DNA of 64,000 nucleotides from Streptomyces beigongshangae (GCF_019710745.1 NZ_JAHKJW010000009.1:85136-149135); one strand, 5' to 3'; counted from the stretch's first letter, positions 16,394 through 25,222 are shown. Numbers and translations: made by a program. The notes: a model not told the origin generated them from the sequence alone.

Positions 16394-17290
16394 ATGTACG
16401 CCGGGGACGACGCCGACTCCCTCAAGACGGCGGCGGAGCAGTTCGCCGCGGCGCGCCCCCGGCTCTTCGGTGTCGCCTACCGGGTGCTCGGCAGCGCCGC
16501 CGAGGCCGAGGACGTGTGCCAGGAGGCATGGGTGCGGTGGCAGAACGCCGACCGTGCGGACGTCGTCGAGCCGACCGCCTTCCTGACCACCGTGGCCACG
16601 CGTCTCGCGATCAACACGGCCCGGTCCGCCCGGGTACGGCGCGAGTCGTACGTCGGACCGTGGCTCCCCGAGCCGGTCGACACCGGCCCGGACCCGCAGC
16701 TGGGGGCGGAACGCGCCGAGGCCGTCGAGATGGCGGTCCTCCTCCTCCTGGAGAAGCTGAACCCGGTGGAGCGGGCGGCCTACGTCCTGAGAGAGGCGTT
16801 CGACTACCCCTATCGGCAGGTCGCCGGCATCCTGGGGACGAGTGAGCCCAACACCCGCCAGTTGGTGAGCCGTGCGCGCAGGCACCTGTCCGCCGAGCGG
16901 CGGGAGCAGGTCGGCCGGGGCGAGCACCGGCGGCTGCTGGAGGTGTTCCTCGGTGCGGCGCGGACGGGCGACCTGAAGGCGCTGGAGGACGTCCTGGCCG
17001 CGGACGTCGTCAGCTACACCGACGGCGGCGGGATGCGGGGCGCGTCGAGGGTCCCGGTCGTCGGACGCTCACGCGTCTCCCGCTACCTCGCCGCCTTCGC
17101 ACCGCGGTTCTGGCCGGGGTCGGACGCCCGCTGGGTCGAGGCCAACGGCCGGCCGGCGGTTCTCGTCCGCTCCGGCGCGAGCGCCGTGGCCCTGCTGTCC
17201 GCCGACGTGTCGGCCCAGGGGATCGACCGGCTCATGTGGGTGATGAGCCCGGCCAAGCTGGCACCCTATGTGACCTCGCTGAACGCCTGA
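16394..17290 (+). CDS. ECF41-type sigma factor with SnoaL-like C-terminal domain
   Basis: A 298-residue ECF sigma factor with sigma-2 (about 15-85, DVCQEAWVRW) and sigma-4 (about 110-165) regions. The diagnostic ECF41 features are present: a WLPEP motif in the linker near residue 93, and a C-terminal SnoaL-like extension (about 180-298) with the DGGG motif. The extension acts as a built-in regulator in this family (established), replacing an anti-sigma factor. The start ATG is preceded by GGGAGGG. ECF41 genes usually sit beside a carboxymuconolactone decarboxylase or oxidoreductase target; here the neighbours are GH97, 29 bases upstream, and a siderophore transporter. Confidence 0.9.
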   Translation: MYAGDDADSLKTAAEQFAAARPRLFGVAYRVLGSAAEAEDVCQEAWVRWQNADRADVVEPTAFLTTVATRLAINTARSARVRRESYVGPWLPEPVDTGPDPQLGAERAEAVEMAVLLLLEKLNPVERAAYVLREAFDYPYRQVAGILGTSEPNTRQLVSRARRHLSAERREQVGRGEHRRLLEVFLGAARTGDLKALEDVLAADVVSYTDGGGMRGASRVPVVGRSRVSRYLAAFAPRFWPGSDARWVEANGRPAVLVRSGASAVALLSADVSAQGIDRLMWVMSPAKLAPYVTSLNA

Positions 17291-17301
17291 GCCCTCGGAA
17301 C

Positions 17302-19368
17302 CTACCGCCGGCTCCGTACCAGCAGGTACAGGAAGTACGGTGTGCCGATCGTCGCCGTCATCAGTCCGGCGCCCAGCTGGGCGGGGGCGATGACCGTGCG
17401 GCCGAGCAGGTCGGCCGTGCAGACGAGGGCGGCGCCCAGCAGGACGGCCACCGGTACCACCCGTACGTGCCGCCGCCCCACGAGGGCGCGGGCCGCGTGC
17501 GGGGCCACCAGGCCCACGAAGGCGATGGTGCCGGCCGAGGCCACGGCGGTCGCGCTGAGCAGGACGCTCACGACCAGGAAGCCCAGCCTGGCCCGGGACA
17601 GCCGCAGGCCGAGCAGGCGCGGGGTGTCCCCGTCCAGGGAGACGAGGTCCAGCTCGGTGCGCCGGGCGACCGCGACGGCGAGGCCGGCCACCAGCACGAG
17701 CGCGACGGGCACGACGTCCGGCATGGTCCGGCCGTACGTCGAACCGGACAGCCAGGTCAGCGCCTTCGTGGCGTTGAACGGGTCGGTGAGCACGATGAGC
17801 AGGCTGATCAGCGCCGCGGTACCGGCGGCGACGCCGATGCCGACCAGGACCAGCCGGTTCTGCTGGTAGCCGCCCCGGGCCGCGAGGCCGAAGACGAGGA
17901 CGGAGGCCAGGGCGGCGCCCGCGAAGGCCGCGCCCGCGACGCTCCACGTACCGGCCACGGGCACGGTGGTGACCAGGAGCACGGCGCCCAGCGCGGCGCC
18001 GCCGGACACGCCCAGGACCCCCGGGTCCGCGAGCGGGTTGCGGGTCACCGCCTGCACCAGCGTGCCGGCCAGGGCCAGTGCCGCGCCCGCGCACAGGGCC
18101 GCGAACACCCGGGGCACCCTGGTTTCGAGGACGAAGGACACGGCCCGGCCGGCCCGGCCCTGCGTCCAGTTGGCGACGTCGCCGAGCAGGAGTTTGCTGT
18201 CGCCCAGCAGGACGCCGCCGAGCGTGACGCCGACGACCACGGCGACCAGTACGGCCGTGGTCGCCAGGAACACCGTCCGGCTGGGGATGCGCAGCCGGTC
18301 CGGTGCCTCGGCGCCGGACGTGTCCCGCAGGCGCAGGGCCGTCACCACCAGGAACACGGCGCCGACCAGGCTGGTGACGACGCCGGTGGGCACGGCGACC
18401 GCCCGGTCCGCGGGGACGAGGGCCCGGAGCAGCACGTCCGAGCCGAGGACCAGCCCCGCGCCGGCCAGGCCCGCCACGGGCAGGGCCGTACGGGAGCGGG
18501 CGAAGCCGCGGAACCGGCGGGCGAGCGGGCGTACCAGGGCCGGGGCGCACAGGCCGACGAAGCCGATGGGCCCCGCGAGCGTGACGGCCGTCGCGGAGAG
18601 CAGCGCCGCCAGGACGACCACCGTCACCCGGGTGGCGCGGACCGGGACGCCCAGGCCGCGCGCGGCGTCGTCCCCGAGGGCGAGCGCGTCGATCCGGCGG
18701 GCGGTCAGCAGCAGGCCGGCGAGCCCGGCCACGGCGACGGGCAGCAGTTGCAGGACGCCGTCGAAGCCGTTCTGGCTGATGCTGCCCTGGTTCCACTGGT
18801 AGAGGCCCTCGGTCTGCTCGGGGAACAGCAGGAGCAGGCCCTCGGTCAGCGAGTTCAGGCCCAGTGCCAGCGCGGTGCCGGCGAGGACCAGCCGTACGGT
18901 GCCCGTGCCGAGGCCCGAGAGGACCAGGACGACGGCCGCGGCCAGGAGCCCGCCGGCGAAGGCCACCGAGGAGGAGGCGAGCAGCGGGAGCGAGACGCCG
19001 GTGGCACCGGCCAGCCCGAGCGCCAGGTACGAACCGGCGTTCACCGCGAGGGTGTCGGGCGAGGCGAGCACATTGCGGCTGACGGTCTGGAGCACGGCGC
19101 CCGCCACGCCGAGGACGACGCCGACGAGGATGCCGGCGGTCATCCGCGGCAGCCGGGAGGCGATCACGACGGACGCGTCGGACTGGTCGGCCCGGCCGGT
19201 CAGGGCCTTGAGCACCTCGGCCGGTCCGACGGCGGCGGTGCCCTGGGTGATGTCGGCGATCCCGAGGGCCAGGACCAGGAGGACGAGCGCGGCCGTCACC
19301 GCGGCCACGCCCGTCCGGGACGCGGCCGTCGACGGACGGGCGACGGGGGAGGTTGCGGTGACGGCCAT
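17302..19368 (-). CDS. Fused iron-siderophore ABC permease (FhuB/FecCD duplicated)
   Basis: A 688-residue membrane protein made of two FecCD/BtuC permease halves joined in one chain (first half about 15-335, second about 355-688). Each half has about ten spans and a GPIGFVGL/GTIAFVGL-type coupling loop that meets the ATPase. Most Streptomyces siderophore importers use two separate permeases; a fused FhuB-like form is less common. It is the last gene of the PNPOx-ATPase-lipoprotein-permease operon, 20 bases after the lipoprotein gene. It should import Fe(III)-siderophore, with the precise ligand unknown. It converges with the sigma-factor gene, leaving only 11 bases between stops. Confidence 0.92.
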   Translation of the reverse strand: MAVTATSPVARPSTAASRTGVAAVTAALVLLVLALGIADITQGTAAVGPAEVLKALTGRADQSDASVVIASRLPRMTAGILVGVVLGVAGAVLQTVSRNVLASPDTLAVNAGSYLALGLAGATGVSLPLLASSSVAFAGGLLAAAVVLVLSGLGTGTVRLVLAGTALALGLNSLTEGLLLLFPEQTEGLYQWNQGSISQNGFDGVLQLLPVAVAGLAGLLLTARRIDALALGDDAARGLGVPVRATRVTVVVLAALLSATAVTLAGPIGFVGLCAPALVRPLARRFRGFARSRTALPVAGLAGAGLVLGSDVLLRALVPADRAVAVPTGVVTSLVGAVFLVVTALRLRDTSGAEAPDRLRIPSRTVFLATTAVLVAVVVGVTLGGVLLGDSKLLLGDVANWTQGRAGRAVSFVLETRVPRVFAALCAGAALALAGTLVQAVTRNPLADPGVLGVSGGAALGAVLLVTTVPVAGTWSVAGAAFAGAALASVLVFGLAARGGYQQNRLVLVGIGVAAGTAALISLLIVLTDPFNATKALTWLSGSTYGRTMPDVVPVALVLVAGLAVAVARRTELDLVSLDGDTPRLLGLRLSRARLGFLVVSVLLSATAVASAGTIAFVGLVAPHAARALVGRRHVRVVPVAVLLGAALVCTADLLGRTVIAPAQLGAGLMTATIGTPYFLYLLVRSRR

Positions 19369-19388
19369 GGTTTCCGTTACTTCGTCAG

Positions 19389-20387
19389 TTACTTCGTCAG
19401 TGCGTCGACGACGGCGTCGATGTACGCCTCCATCGATCCGGGGCCGCCGAACATCCAGATGCCGTCGGGCAGCCGGTGCACGTCACCGTCCTTCACGAAC
19501 GGCAGGGACTTCCACACGGCGTTCTTCGCCAGGACGCCGGTGAAGGGGGTGGCGGACTTGTCGTCGTCGTTGCCGATGTAGGCGAACCGGGTGCCCTTCG
19601 GCAGGTCGGTGAGGCCCTCGACGTCGGTGGTGCCCAGACCGTAGGCCGCGTCGCCCTTGACCTTCCAGGCGTTCTTCAGGCCGATGCTCTCGTTGACGGT
19701 CCCGATGAGGGAACCGCTGGTGTACGGGCGCAGGGAGACCTGGTTGGAGGCGACGTAGCCGTCGGCGAAGGCGATCTGCGTGCCGTCGAGGCCGGCGTCG
19801 GCGAGGGCCTTCTTGCCCTCGGCGACCTTGGCGTCGAAGTCGGCGCGGACCGTCTTCGCCTTGTCGGTGGTGCCGGTGGCCTGCGCGATGAGGTCGAGGT
19901 TCTTGAACATCTGCCCGATCTGGTCGGCACCGTCGGCCGACTTCACCTCCAGCACGGGGGCGATCTCGCGCAGCTGCTTCAGGGCGGCGGGCGGCAGGTC
20001 GGAGGTGGCCACGACGAGGTCGGGCGAGAGGGCGGCCACGGTGTCCATGCTCGGCTCGCCGCGGGTGCCGATGTCCTTCGGCTCGTTCTTCAGCGGGACG
20101 GCGGAGACCCAGGTCTTGTAGCCCTTGACGTCGGCGGCGCCGACCGGGGCCACGCCGAGCGTGGCGAGGCTCTCGATCACGTTCCACTCGGTGGCGACGA
20201 CCTTGGTGGCCGGTCCGTCGAGCTTCACCTTCTTGCCGGAGCCGTCGGTGAGGGTGATGGCCCCGGAGGTCTTGCCGGCCTTGCCGGCCTCGGCGGTCTT
20301 GTCTGCGGCAGGCTCGGTGGTGCCGCACGCGGCAAGGGTGAGCGCCGCGGCGGTGGTGGCGGCCGCGGTGAGCAGGAGGCGTCTCAT
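19389..20387 (-). CDS. Iron-siderophore binding lipoprotein
   Basis: A 332-residue cluster A/FhuD-like binding protein. The signal peptide ends in a lipobox (LTLAAC, Cys at about 21), and the two lobes are joined by a long helix. Typical strands are visible: VVATEWNVIESLATLGVAP, ALSPDLVVATSD and a C-terminal PDGIWMFGGPGSMEAYID. It would hold ferric siderophore at the outer face of the membrane and hand it to the fused permease. The ATG overlaps the stop of the ATPase gene (ATGA), so translation is coupled. Regulation is through the iron box upstream of the ATPase gene. Confidence 0.92.
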   Translation of the reverse strand: MRRLLLTAAATTAAALTLAACGTTEPAADKTAEAGKAGKTSGAITLTDGSGKKVKLDGPATKVVATEWNVIESLATLGVAPVGAADVKGYKTWVSAVPLKNEPKDIGTRGEPSMDTVAALSPDLVVATSDLPPAALKQLREIAPVLEVKSADGADQIGQMFKNLDLIAQATGTTDKAKTVRADFDAKVAEGKKALADAGLDGTQIAFADGYVASNQVSLRPYTSGSLIGTVNESIGLKNAWKVKGDAAYGLGTTDVEGLTDLPKGTRFAYIGNDDDKSATPFTGVLAKNAVWKSLPFVKDGDVHRLPDGIWMFGGPGSMEAYIDAVVDALTK

Positions 20388-21253
20388 GAGGTGGTGCCGA
20401 GCCTTTCGGTTCGCATGTGTCGGGTGTGGTGCCGGCCGACCGGGCGGGTGCGCAGCCGGCCGCTGAGGGGGTCTGTGTCGACGTCGATCCTGATGCCGTA
20501 GACGGCGGTGAGGCGTTCCGGTGTCAGGACGTCCTCGGGCGGGCCGTCGGCGACGACCCGGCCCGCTTCGAGCAGGGTGATCCGGTCGGCGACGGCCGCC
20601 GCCTGGTCGAGGTCGTGCAGGACGACCCCGACGGCGATCCCGTGCTCGTCCGCCAGGTCGCGGATGAGGTCGAGGAGCTCGATCTGGTACCGCAGGTCGA
20701 GATAGGTGGTCGGCTCGTCCAGGAGCAGCACGCCGGTCTCCTGGGCGAGGCAGCTGGCGAGCCACACCCGCTGGAGCTGGCCGCCGGACAAGTGGTCGGC
20801 GCCCCGTTCGGCGAGGTCCGTGACACCGGTCAGCGCGAGGGCCCGGTCGACCGCGGCCGACGCGTCGGGGTCGGGCCGGCCGAAGCGGCCCCGGTAGGGG
20901 TAGCGGCCGAACTCGACGACGTCCCGCACGGTCAGTCCGCCGGGCGTGGGACGGCCCTGGGTCAGCAGGGCCACGTACCGCGAGAACTCACGGGCGCTCA
21001 CGGCGAGGCCGTCGGTGTCGGTGTCGATCCTGAGGGTGGCGTGGCGGGGTCGCTGCAGCCGGGCGATCGTCCGCAGGAGCGTCGACTTGCCGCTCCCGTT
21101 GGGGCCGACCAGGACCGTGACCTCGCCGGGCCGGAGCGCGACCGCCGCGTCGTGCACGACGTCGACGCCGTCGTACGACACGGTCACGTCCGTGGCCGAC
21201 AGGGCATGGCCGCGCAGGCGCGGCGTACCGGCTGTTTCTTCACCAGATCTCAC
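20384..21253 (-). CDS. Iron-siderophore ABC transporter ATP-binding protein
   Basis: A 289-residue FecE/FhuC-like ATPase. The Walker A motif is GPNGSGKST (about residue 52), the signature is LSGGQLQRVWLA (about 155) and Walker B is GVLLLDEPTTYLDL. The Tyr after TT is characteristic of the FepC/FhuC group. GTG start at 21253; an iron box overlaps the promoter just upstream, so the gene is expected to be derepressed in iron starvation by DmdR1/IdeR. The C-terminal tail overlaps the lipoprotein start. Confidence 0.93.
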   Translation of the reverse strand: MRSGEETAGTPRLRGHALSATDVTVSYDGVDVVHDAAVALRPGEVTVLVGPNGSGKSTLLRTIARLQRPRHATLRIDTDTDGLAVSAREFSRYVALLTQGRPTPGGLTVRDVVEFGRYPYRGRFGRPDPDASAAVDRALALTGVTDLAERGADHLSGGQLQRVWLASCLAQETGVLLLDEPTTYLDLRYQIELLDLIRDLADEHGIAVGVVLHDLDQAAAVADRITLLEAGRVVADGPPEDVLTPERLTAVYGIRIDVDTDPLSGRLRTRPVGRHHTRHMRTERLGTTS

Positions 21254-21258
21254 CTGGC

Positions 21259-21277
21259 GAAGGTTAGCCTACCCTTA
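21259..21277 (-). promoter_or_regulatory. Iron box (DmdR/IdeR) upstream of ATPase gene
   Basis: Read on the minus strand, TAAGGGTAGGCTAACCTTC matches the Streptomyces iron-box consensus (TTAGGTTAGGCTAACCTAA-like) at most positions. It lies six bases upstream of the GTG of the ATPase gene. Confidence 0.85.
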
Positions 21278-21308
21278 TTTGTGCTGGACAGGGGGTCCGT
21301 CCGCCGGT

Positions 21309-21875
21309 TCAGGCGGTCTGCCAGGACCCCGGGTCCCACACCCCCGAGCGGCGCAGCGAGGCCGGGCAGTGCAGGTATATCTCGTCGATCTCCAACACCA
21401 GTGCCAGCGCCGGGCGTTGCCCCTTCACCGTCATGGCGTCGAAGAACGGGGCGTCGGTCAGGATGCGGGTCCTGCCGTTGACGCGCAGGACCTCCTTGCC
21501 GCCCGGGATCAGGTAGAGCAGGCCGGCGTGCGGGTTGTCGAGGATGTTGTGGAAGCTGTCGCCCCGCCGGTTCCCCGGCCGGTCGGGCAGGGCGAGCGTG
21601 CCGGAGTCGACGACGTGCGTGAAGCCCGGGACGTCCCCGCGCGGCGAGACGTCGCAGTTGCCGCGCGAGTCGGAGGTGGCCAGCAGGCAGAAGGGTGAGC
21701 GGGCGATGATGTCGCGGTCCGGGTCGGTGAGCCGGTCGTGCACCTTCTCGATCACGATGGGCCAGGGGTCGCCCAGCAGTTCGCGCAGCTCGGCACCGGA
21801 CCCGAGCTCGGCCCACCCTTCCCGGGTCGCGGCGTCCGGGCCCTTGGCGGCGGCGGTGTCGATCGTGTGCGGCAA
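21309..21875 (-). CDS. Pyridoxamine 5'-phosphate oxidase-fold FMN protein, iron-regulated
   Basis: A 188-residue PNPOx-like split-barrel protein of the DR2398/MSMEG type: ARSPFCLLATSDSRGNCDVSPRGD, then FHNILDNPHAGLLYLIPG and LRVNGRTRIL. It starts at a TTG (21875) with a GGAG six bases upstream; a second TTG at 21887 is possible, and no in-frame ATG exists near the promoter. An iron box lies 60 bases upstream and the siderophore ATPase gene starts 55 bases downstream, so it is part of the iron-starvation response. A flavin-dependent role in reducing imported ferric siderophore or degrading haem is inferred. Confidence 0.82.
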   Translation of the reverse strand: MPHTIDTAAAKGPDAATREGWAELGSGAELRELLGDPWPIVIEKVHDRLTDPDRDIIARSPFCLLATSDSRGNCDVSPRGDVPGFTHVVDSGTLALPDRPGNRRGDSFHNILDNPHAGLLYLIPGGKEVLRVNGRTRILTDAPFFDAMTVKGQRPALALVLEIDEIYLHCPASLRRSGVWDPGSWQTA

Positions 21876-21934
21876 GGCCGACTCCAAACGTGCGTGTCTC
21901 CGACGAGCAGGTACGTTCCGAACATTACCTGCTC

Positions 21935-21953
21935 TTAGGATTGCCTTACCTAA
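21935..21953 (-). promoter_or_regulatory. Iron box (DmdR/IdeR) upstream of PNPOx gene
   Basis: On the minus strand TTAGGTAAGGCAATCCTAA is a near-perfect palindromic iron box. Together with the box at 21259 it gives the operon two iron-controlled promoters. Confidence 0.88.
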
Positions 21954-22122
21954 CGATCCGGTGCGCCCTCCCGACCGGTGTCGCACGCCCCTGGTGGCGC
22001 GGCCCTGCGGGGGCTTGACGTGCGGACGCCCGCCCGACAGGCTCCGCGGCAGTGGCCACGCCCCGATCGTCCGGTACGCCCACGCCCGCGGCCACGTCCG
22101 AAGCCACGAGGAGTGATGCCCG

Positions 22123-22488
22123 GTGCCTCCATCCGACTCCGCCCCGCGCGTGGAGCTGACACCGGCCGCGGCCGGGCTGCTGCGCAGGCTGCGGTCCGTG
22201 CACGGACCGCTGATGTTCCACCAGTCCGGCGGCTGCTGCGACGGCAGCGCGCCCATGTGCTACCCCGAGGGCGAGTTCCGGACGGGCGACTCCGACGTGC
22301 TGCTGGCCTCGCTGGCCGTCGAGGGGGTCGAGGAGCCGGTCGCGTTCTGGATGGCGCGGAACCAGTACGAGGCATGGCGCCACACCCGGCTGATCGTCGA
22401 CGTGGTGGAGGGGCGGGGCAGCGGCTTCTCCCTGGAGGCGCCCGAAGGGGTACGTTTTCTGACGCGTTCGCGGCTCGTCGGCACGTAG
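22123..22488 (+). CDS. DUF779-family protein
   Basis: A 121-residue protein of the DUF779 family, recognised by the Cys-rich stretch HQSGGCCDGSAPMCY near residue 35 and AFWMARNQYEAWRHTRLIVDVV. DUF779 genes are often next to aldehyde dehydrogenase genes, but none is adjacent here. The paired cysteines suggest metal binding or redox chemistry (inference). The GTG start has GAGGAG nine bases upstream; a nearby ATG is out of frame. Confidence 0.85.
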   Translation: MPPSDSAPRVELTPAAAGLLRRLRSVHGPLMFHQSGGCCDGSAPMCYPEGEFRTGDSDVLLASLAVEGVEEPVAFWMARNQYEAWRHTRLIVDVVEGRGSGFSLEAPEGVRFLTRSRLVGT

Positions 22489-22579
22489 TCGTCGCCATGG
22501 CACCCGCTCTGTGGTGAACTCCCCGGTGTCCTGGGCCATTTGGCCCGTTCGAGGAACCGGCGGAGAGAGCAGGGGCACC

Positions 22580-23806
22580 GTGACACGACGCACCGGACGA
22601 CTCAGAACCGCACTGACGGTCTTCGCCGCGTGGAGCACGCTGGCCGGTGCCGCCCTCGCCGGGGCGGCACCGGCCGGCGCCGCGCCGGGCTTCAGCAGGA
22701 TCGCACCCGGCGTGCGCTACACGGAGTTCGACATCCCGGCCGCCCACGGGACGGCGCACGCCCATGTGCTCAGCGTCGATCTCGGCGACCCCCGGGTGAG
22801 CGTCGACCTGCTCCACCCCGGCGCGGTCGCGGCCCGGTCCGCGGTCTCGGTCATGACCGACGCCCGGGGTGCCGTGGCGGGCGTCAACGGCGACTTCTTC
22901 AACATCACCGAGACACAGCACCCCGGCGTCGAGGCGACCGGCGCGCCCGTCGGTCCCGCCGTCGCGAGCGGGCGCGCGCTCAAGGCCGCGGTCCCGGACG
23001 GCCAGCGCTTCGGCCCCGCCCTGCCGCCCGGCACGAGCACCGAGGACGTGCTCGGTGTGGGCACGGACCACAAGGCCCGCCTCGACAGCCTGGCCCTGGA
23101 GGGTTCGGTCGAGACCGCCGCGGAGCGGCTGCCGCTCGGCGGCCTCAACCAGTACGCGCTGCCCGTGGGGTCCGTCGGGGCGTTCACCGCGGACTGGGGC
23201 CGGGCCTCCCGGGTGCGGGCCACCTGCGGGACGGACACCGACCGGGCCGCGCCGTGCAGTACCGACGTCCACGAGGTGACGGTCCGGGAGGACCGGGTCG
23301 TGTCGTCGGCCGGGACTCCCGGCAGCGGGGCCGTCGCCCCGGACACCACGGTCCTGGTGGGCCGGGAGGCGGGGGCCCAGCAGCTGCGGAAGCTCGCCGT
23401 GGGCGAACCGGTCGTGGTGCGGCACGAGTTGGTGGCCGCGTCGGGGACCCCGTACCACTTCGCGATCGGCGGTTACCCCGTCCTGCGGGACGGTCTGCCG
23501 CTCGCCGGACTGGACGACGTGACGGCGGCGGTGCGGACCGCGGCGGGTGTCTCGGACGGCGGTGCGCGGCTGTGGCTGCTGGCACTGGACGGGGCACCCG
23601 AGTTCCGCGGCGGCCTCACCGTCGCGGAAGTCGCGGACGCCATGAAGCAGTTGGGTTCGGTGGACGCGTTCAGCCTGGACGGCGGCGGCTCCAGCACGCT
23701 GGCGGCCCGGGAGCCGGGGTCGGCCACCGCCACCGTGCGCAACCATCCCAGCGGTGGGGCCGAACGCCCGGTGCCCAACGGGATCGGCGTGTTCTCGCAG
23801 GTCTGA
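22580..23806 (+). CDS. Secreted phosphodiester glycosidase (NAGPA) family protein
   Basis: A 408-residue exported protein. The signal peptide is about 35 residues, ending near AGAAP. The NAGPA/DUF2233 fold is marked by GVNGDFFN near residue 100 and the C-terminal SLDGGGSSTL near 375. The family includes the mammalian uncovering enzyme that removes GlcNAc from phosphodiesters; bacterial members are thought to act on cell-surface phosphodiesters or exopolysaccharide. The GTG start follows AGGGG. It converges on a small membrane-protein gene with 24 bases between stops. Confidence 0.85.
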   Translation: MTRRTGRLRTALTVFAAWSTLAGAALAGAAPAGAAPGFSRIAPGVRYTEFDIPAAHGTAHAHVLSVDLGDPRVSVDLLHPGAVAARSAVSVMTDARGAVAGVNGDFFNITETQHPGVEATGAPVGPAVASGRALKAAVPDGQRFGPALPPGTSTEDVLGVGTDHKARLDSLALEGSVETAAERLPLGGLNQYALPVGSVGAFTADWGRASRVRATCGTDTDRAAPCSTDVHEVTVREDRVVSSAGTPGSGAVAPDTTVLVGREAGAQQLRKLAVGEPVVVRHELVAASGTPYHFAIGGYPVLRDGLPLAGLDDVTAAVRTAAGVSDGGARLWLLALDGAPEFRGGLTVAEVADAMKQLGSVDAFSLDGGGSSTLAAREPGSATATVRNHPSGGAERPVPNGIGVFSQV

Positions 23807-23830
23807 CACGGGCGGCCCGCCACCCCGGGC

Positions 23831-24025
23831 TCACGGCCTGAGCGTGCTGACGATGTCGGCGGTCGCCGTGAGCCCGTTGTGGATGGTCGGCGCCATGCTG
23901 CTGCTCGCGAGGCAGAAGCCGAGCAGCATGCAGACCACGGCGTGCGAGACCTTCAGCGCGCCGTTGCGTACGAAGACCACCGCCAGGATCACCAGCAGCA
24001 GCACCACAGAGATGGAAATGGCCAC
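23831..24025 (-). CDS. Small two-span membrane protein
   Basis: A 64-residue protein with two hydrophobic helices (ISISVVLLLVILAVVFV and HAVVCMLLGFCLASSSM) joined by a short basic loop. GTG start at 24025 with GGAGGAGG six bases upstream; an ATG at 24070 would add 15 Arg-rich residues without a ribosome site. Function is not recognised. Confidence 0.7.
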   Translation of the reverse strand: MAISISVVLLLVILAVVFVRNGALKVSHAVVCMLLGFCLASSSMAPTIHNGLTATADIVSTLRP

Positions 24026-24154
24026 CGTCAACCTCCTCCGCCACGTCCGCTCCGCGGCTTTCGGCCGCAAGTGTGGCGCAGAGGGTGGTTTGTCCGGGCG
24101 GCTGACGTGTCCGCCGAACGTGTGTTGACTGCGTGTGAAAGCGCTGGGCTACGC

Positions 24155-25021
24155 CTACCGGTGTCCGCGGGCGTCCAGGAACGCTTCGAGGCCCGCGAGG
24201 TCGTCGGTGTTGAGGTGGTCGACGCCCGCCGCGAGGAGTTCGCCCCACAGGGCGTCACGGGCGGGGCCCGGCAGGTCCGGGGTGGCCCAGAAGCGGACCC
24301 GCTGTCCGCGGGAGTGCGCCGTCGAGACGATGGCGCGCAGCTTCTGCCGCTCGGCCGCGGGGAACGGGCCGACGCCCCGCCAGGTGAAGTTGAGCGTCCA
24401 GTTGTCGCTGACCAGCGGCAGGAAGGAGGCGGGGGCCGGAGCGGGGGCCAGCAGGTCGAGCAGCCGGCCGTCGTAGAAGGCGCGCCGCACGGTCTGGGCC
24501 TCCATGGGCACCCGGGCGGCCCGGTCGCCGGAGATCACGGCCGTCACCGCGCCGGGGACCACCCGGCCGTGGGCGTACGTGGTGAACAGGTGCCGGTAGC
24601 GGCGCAGCCGGCGGTCCAGTTCGAGGTACGTCGAGGAGCCCTCGGTCTTGAGGTCGATCAGCAGCTGGAGCGGTCTGCGGTGGCCGCGGTACACCGAGCC
24701 GCGGCCCGCCTTCACCCGGGCGGCGAGCGGGTCCAGGTAGAGGGCTTCCAGGGTGCGGGCCGGGTCGAGCTCCACCGGGTCGTGCGCGACGAGGAGTTGG
24801 CCGTCGACGAGGAAGATGTCGGCCTCGACGCTGCCGAAGCGGTGGTCGAGCGCGTCGAGGAGGGGCCGGGGGTGGAGGTAGTCGTTGTGCGCGTGGGCAC
24901 GCCACAGCGGACGCGGGCGGCGGTGGTCCTCGCCCGCCTGCGCGTACGCGGGCAGGGCGATGCCGCCCGCCAGGCCGGCGGCGAGGGTGGTGAGGGCTCT
25001 GCGACGGGTGGTGAGGGCCAT
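24155..25021 (-). CDS. Secreted PI-PLC/GDPD-like phosphodiesterase
   Basis: A 288-residue exported TIM-barrel phosphodiesterase. A Tat-like signal (TTRRRALTTLAAG) ends near YAQA. The early catalytic region reads AHAHNDY, then SVEADIFLVDGQLLVAHDP, the His/Glu/Asp pattern of the PI-PLC/glycerophosphodiesterase superfamily. The C-terminal RFWATPD and VDHLNTDDL strands also fit. The substrate is probably a glycerophosphodiester or phosphoinositol lipid head group (inference). The ATG at 25021 has GGGAGG five bases upstream. Confidence 0.85.
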   Translation of the reverse strand: MALTTRRRALTTLAAGLAGGIALPAYAQAGEDHRRPRPLWRAHAHNDYLHPRPLLDALDHRFGSVEADIFLVDGQLLVAHDPVELDPARTLEALYLDPLAARVKAGRGSVYRGHRRPLQLLIDLKTEGSSTYLELDRRLRRYRHLFTTYAHGRVVPGAVTAVISGDRAARVPMEAQTVRRAFYDGRLLDLLAPAPAPASFLPLVSDNWTLNFTWRGVGPFPAAERQKLRAIVSTAHSRGQRVRFWATPDLPGPARDALWGELLAAGVDHLNTDDLAGLEAFLDARGHR

Positions 25022-25156
25022 GTCTGCCTCCCTGGAAGTGCCGTACGGGGCGCGGGGACGCCCCGGTCCGGCGGTGTCGGAACTGGGGAGAGTATGGGGT
25101 GCCGACACGGCCGGGGAGCAGGGTCGTGCGGGGAGTTGGCCGGACCGCCGCCGTGT

Positions 25157-25222
25157 GTTCACTTCACCGGGCGGCACCCGGCGGCTGTTCACTTCACCGG
25201 GCGGCACCCGGCGGCTGTTCAC
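25157..25222. repeat. 30-bp tandem repeat with internal hairpins after nikE-like gene
   Basis: Two exact 30-base copies (25157-25186 and 25187-25216) plus six bases of a third. Each contains CCGGG-CGGCA-CCCGG, a 5-bp stem with a 5-base loop. It lies right at the stop of the last ABC gene, so it could end or attenuate the operon transcript. Confidence 0.85.

Noticed and set aside
17236..19581. Long plus-strand frame (781 codons) opposite the siderophore permease
   Set aside because: Low-complexity Gly/Gln/Asp sequence and antisense to a clear permease; a shadow frame.
21876..22256. Extended N-terminus of the PNPOx protein up to an ATG at 22256
   Set aside because: It would run across the iron box and promoter and overlap the divergent DUF779 gene.
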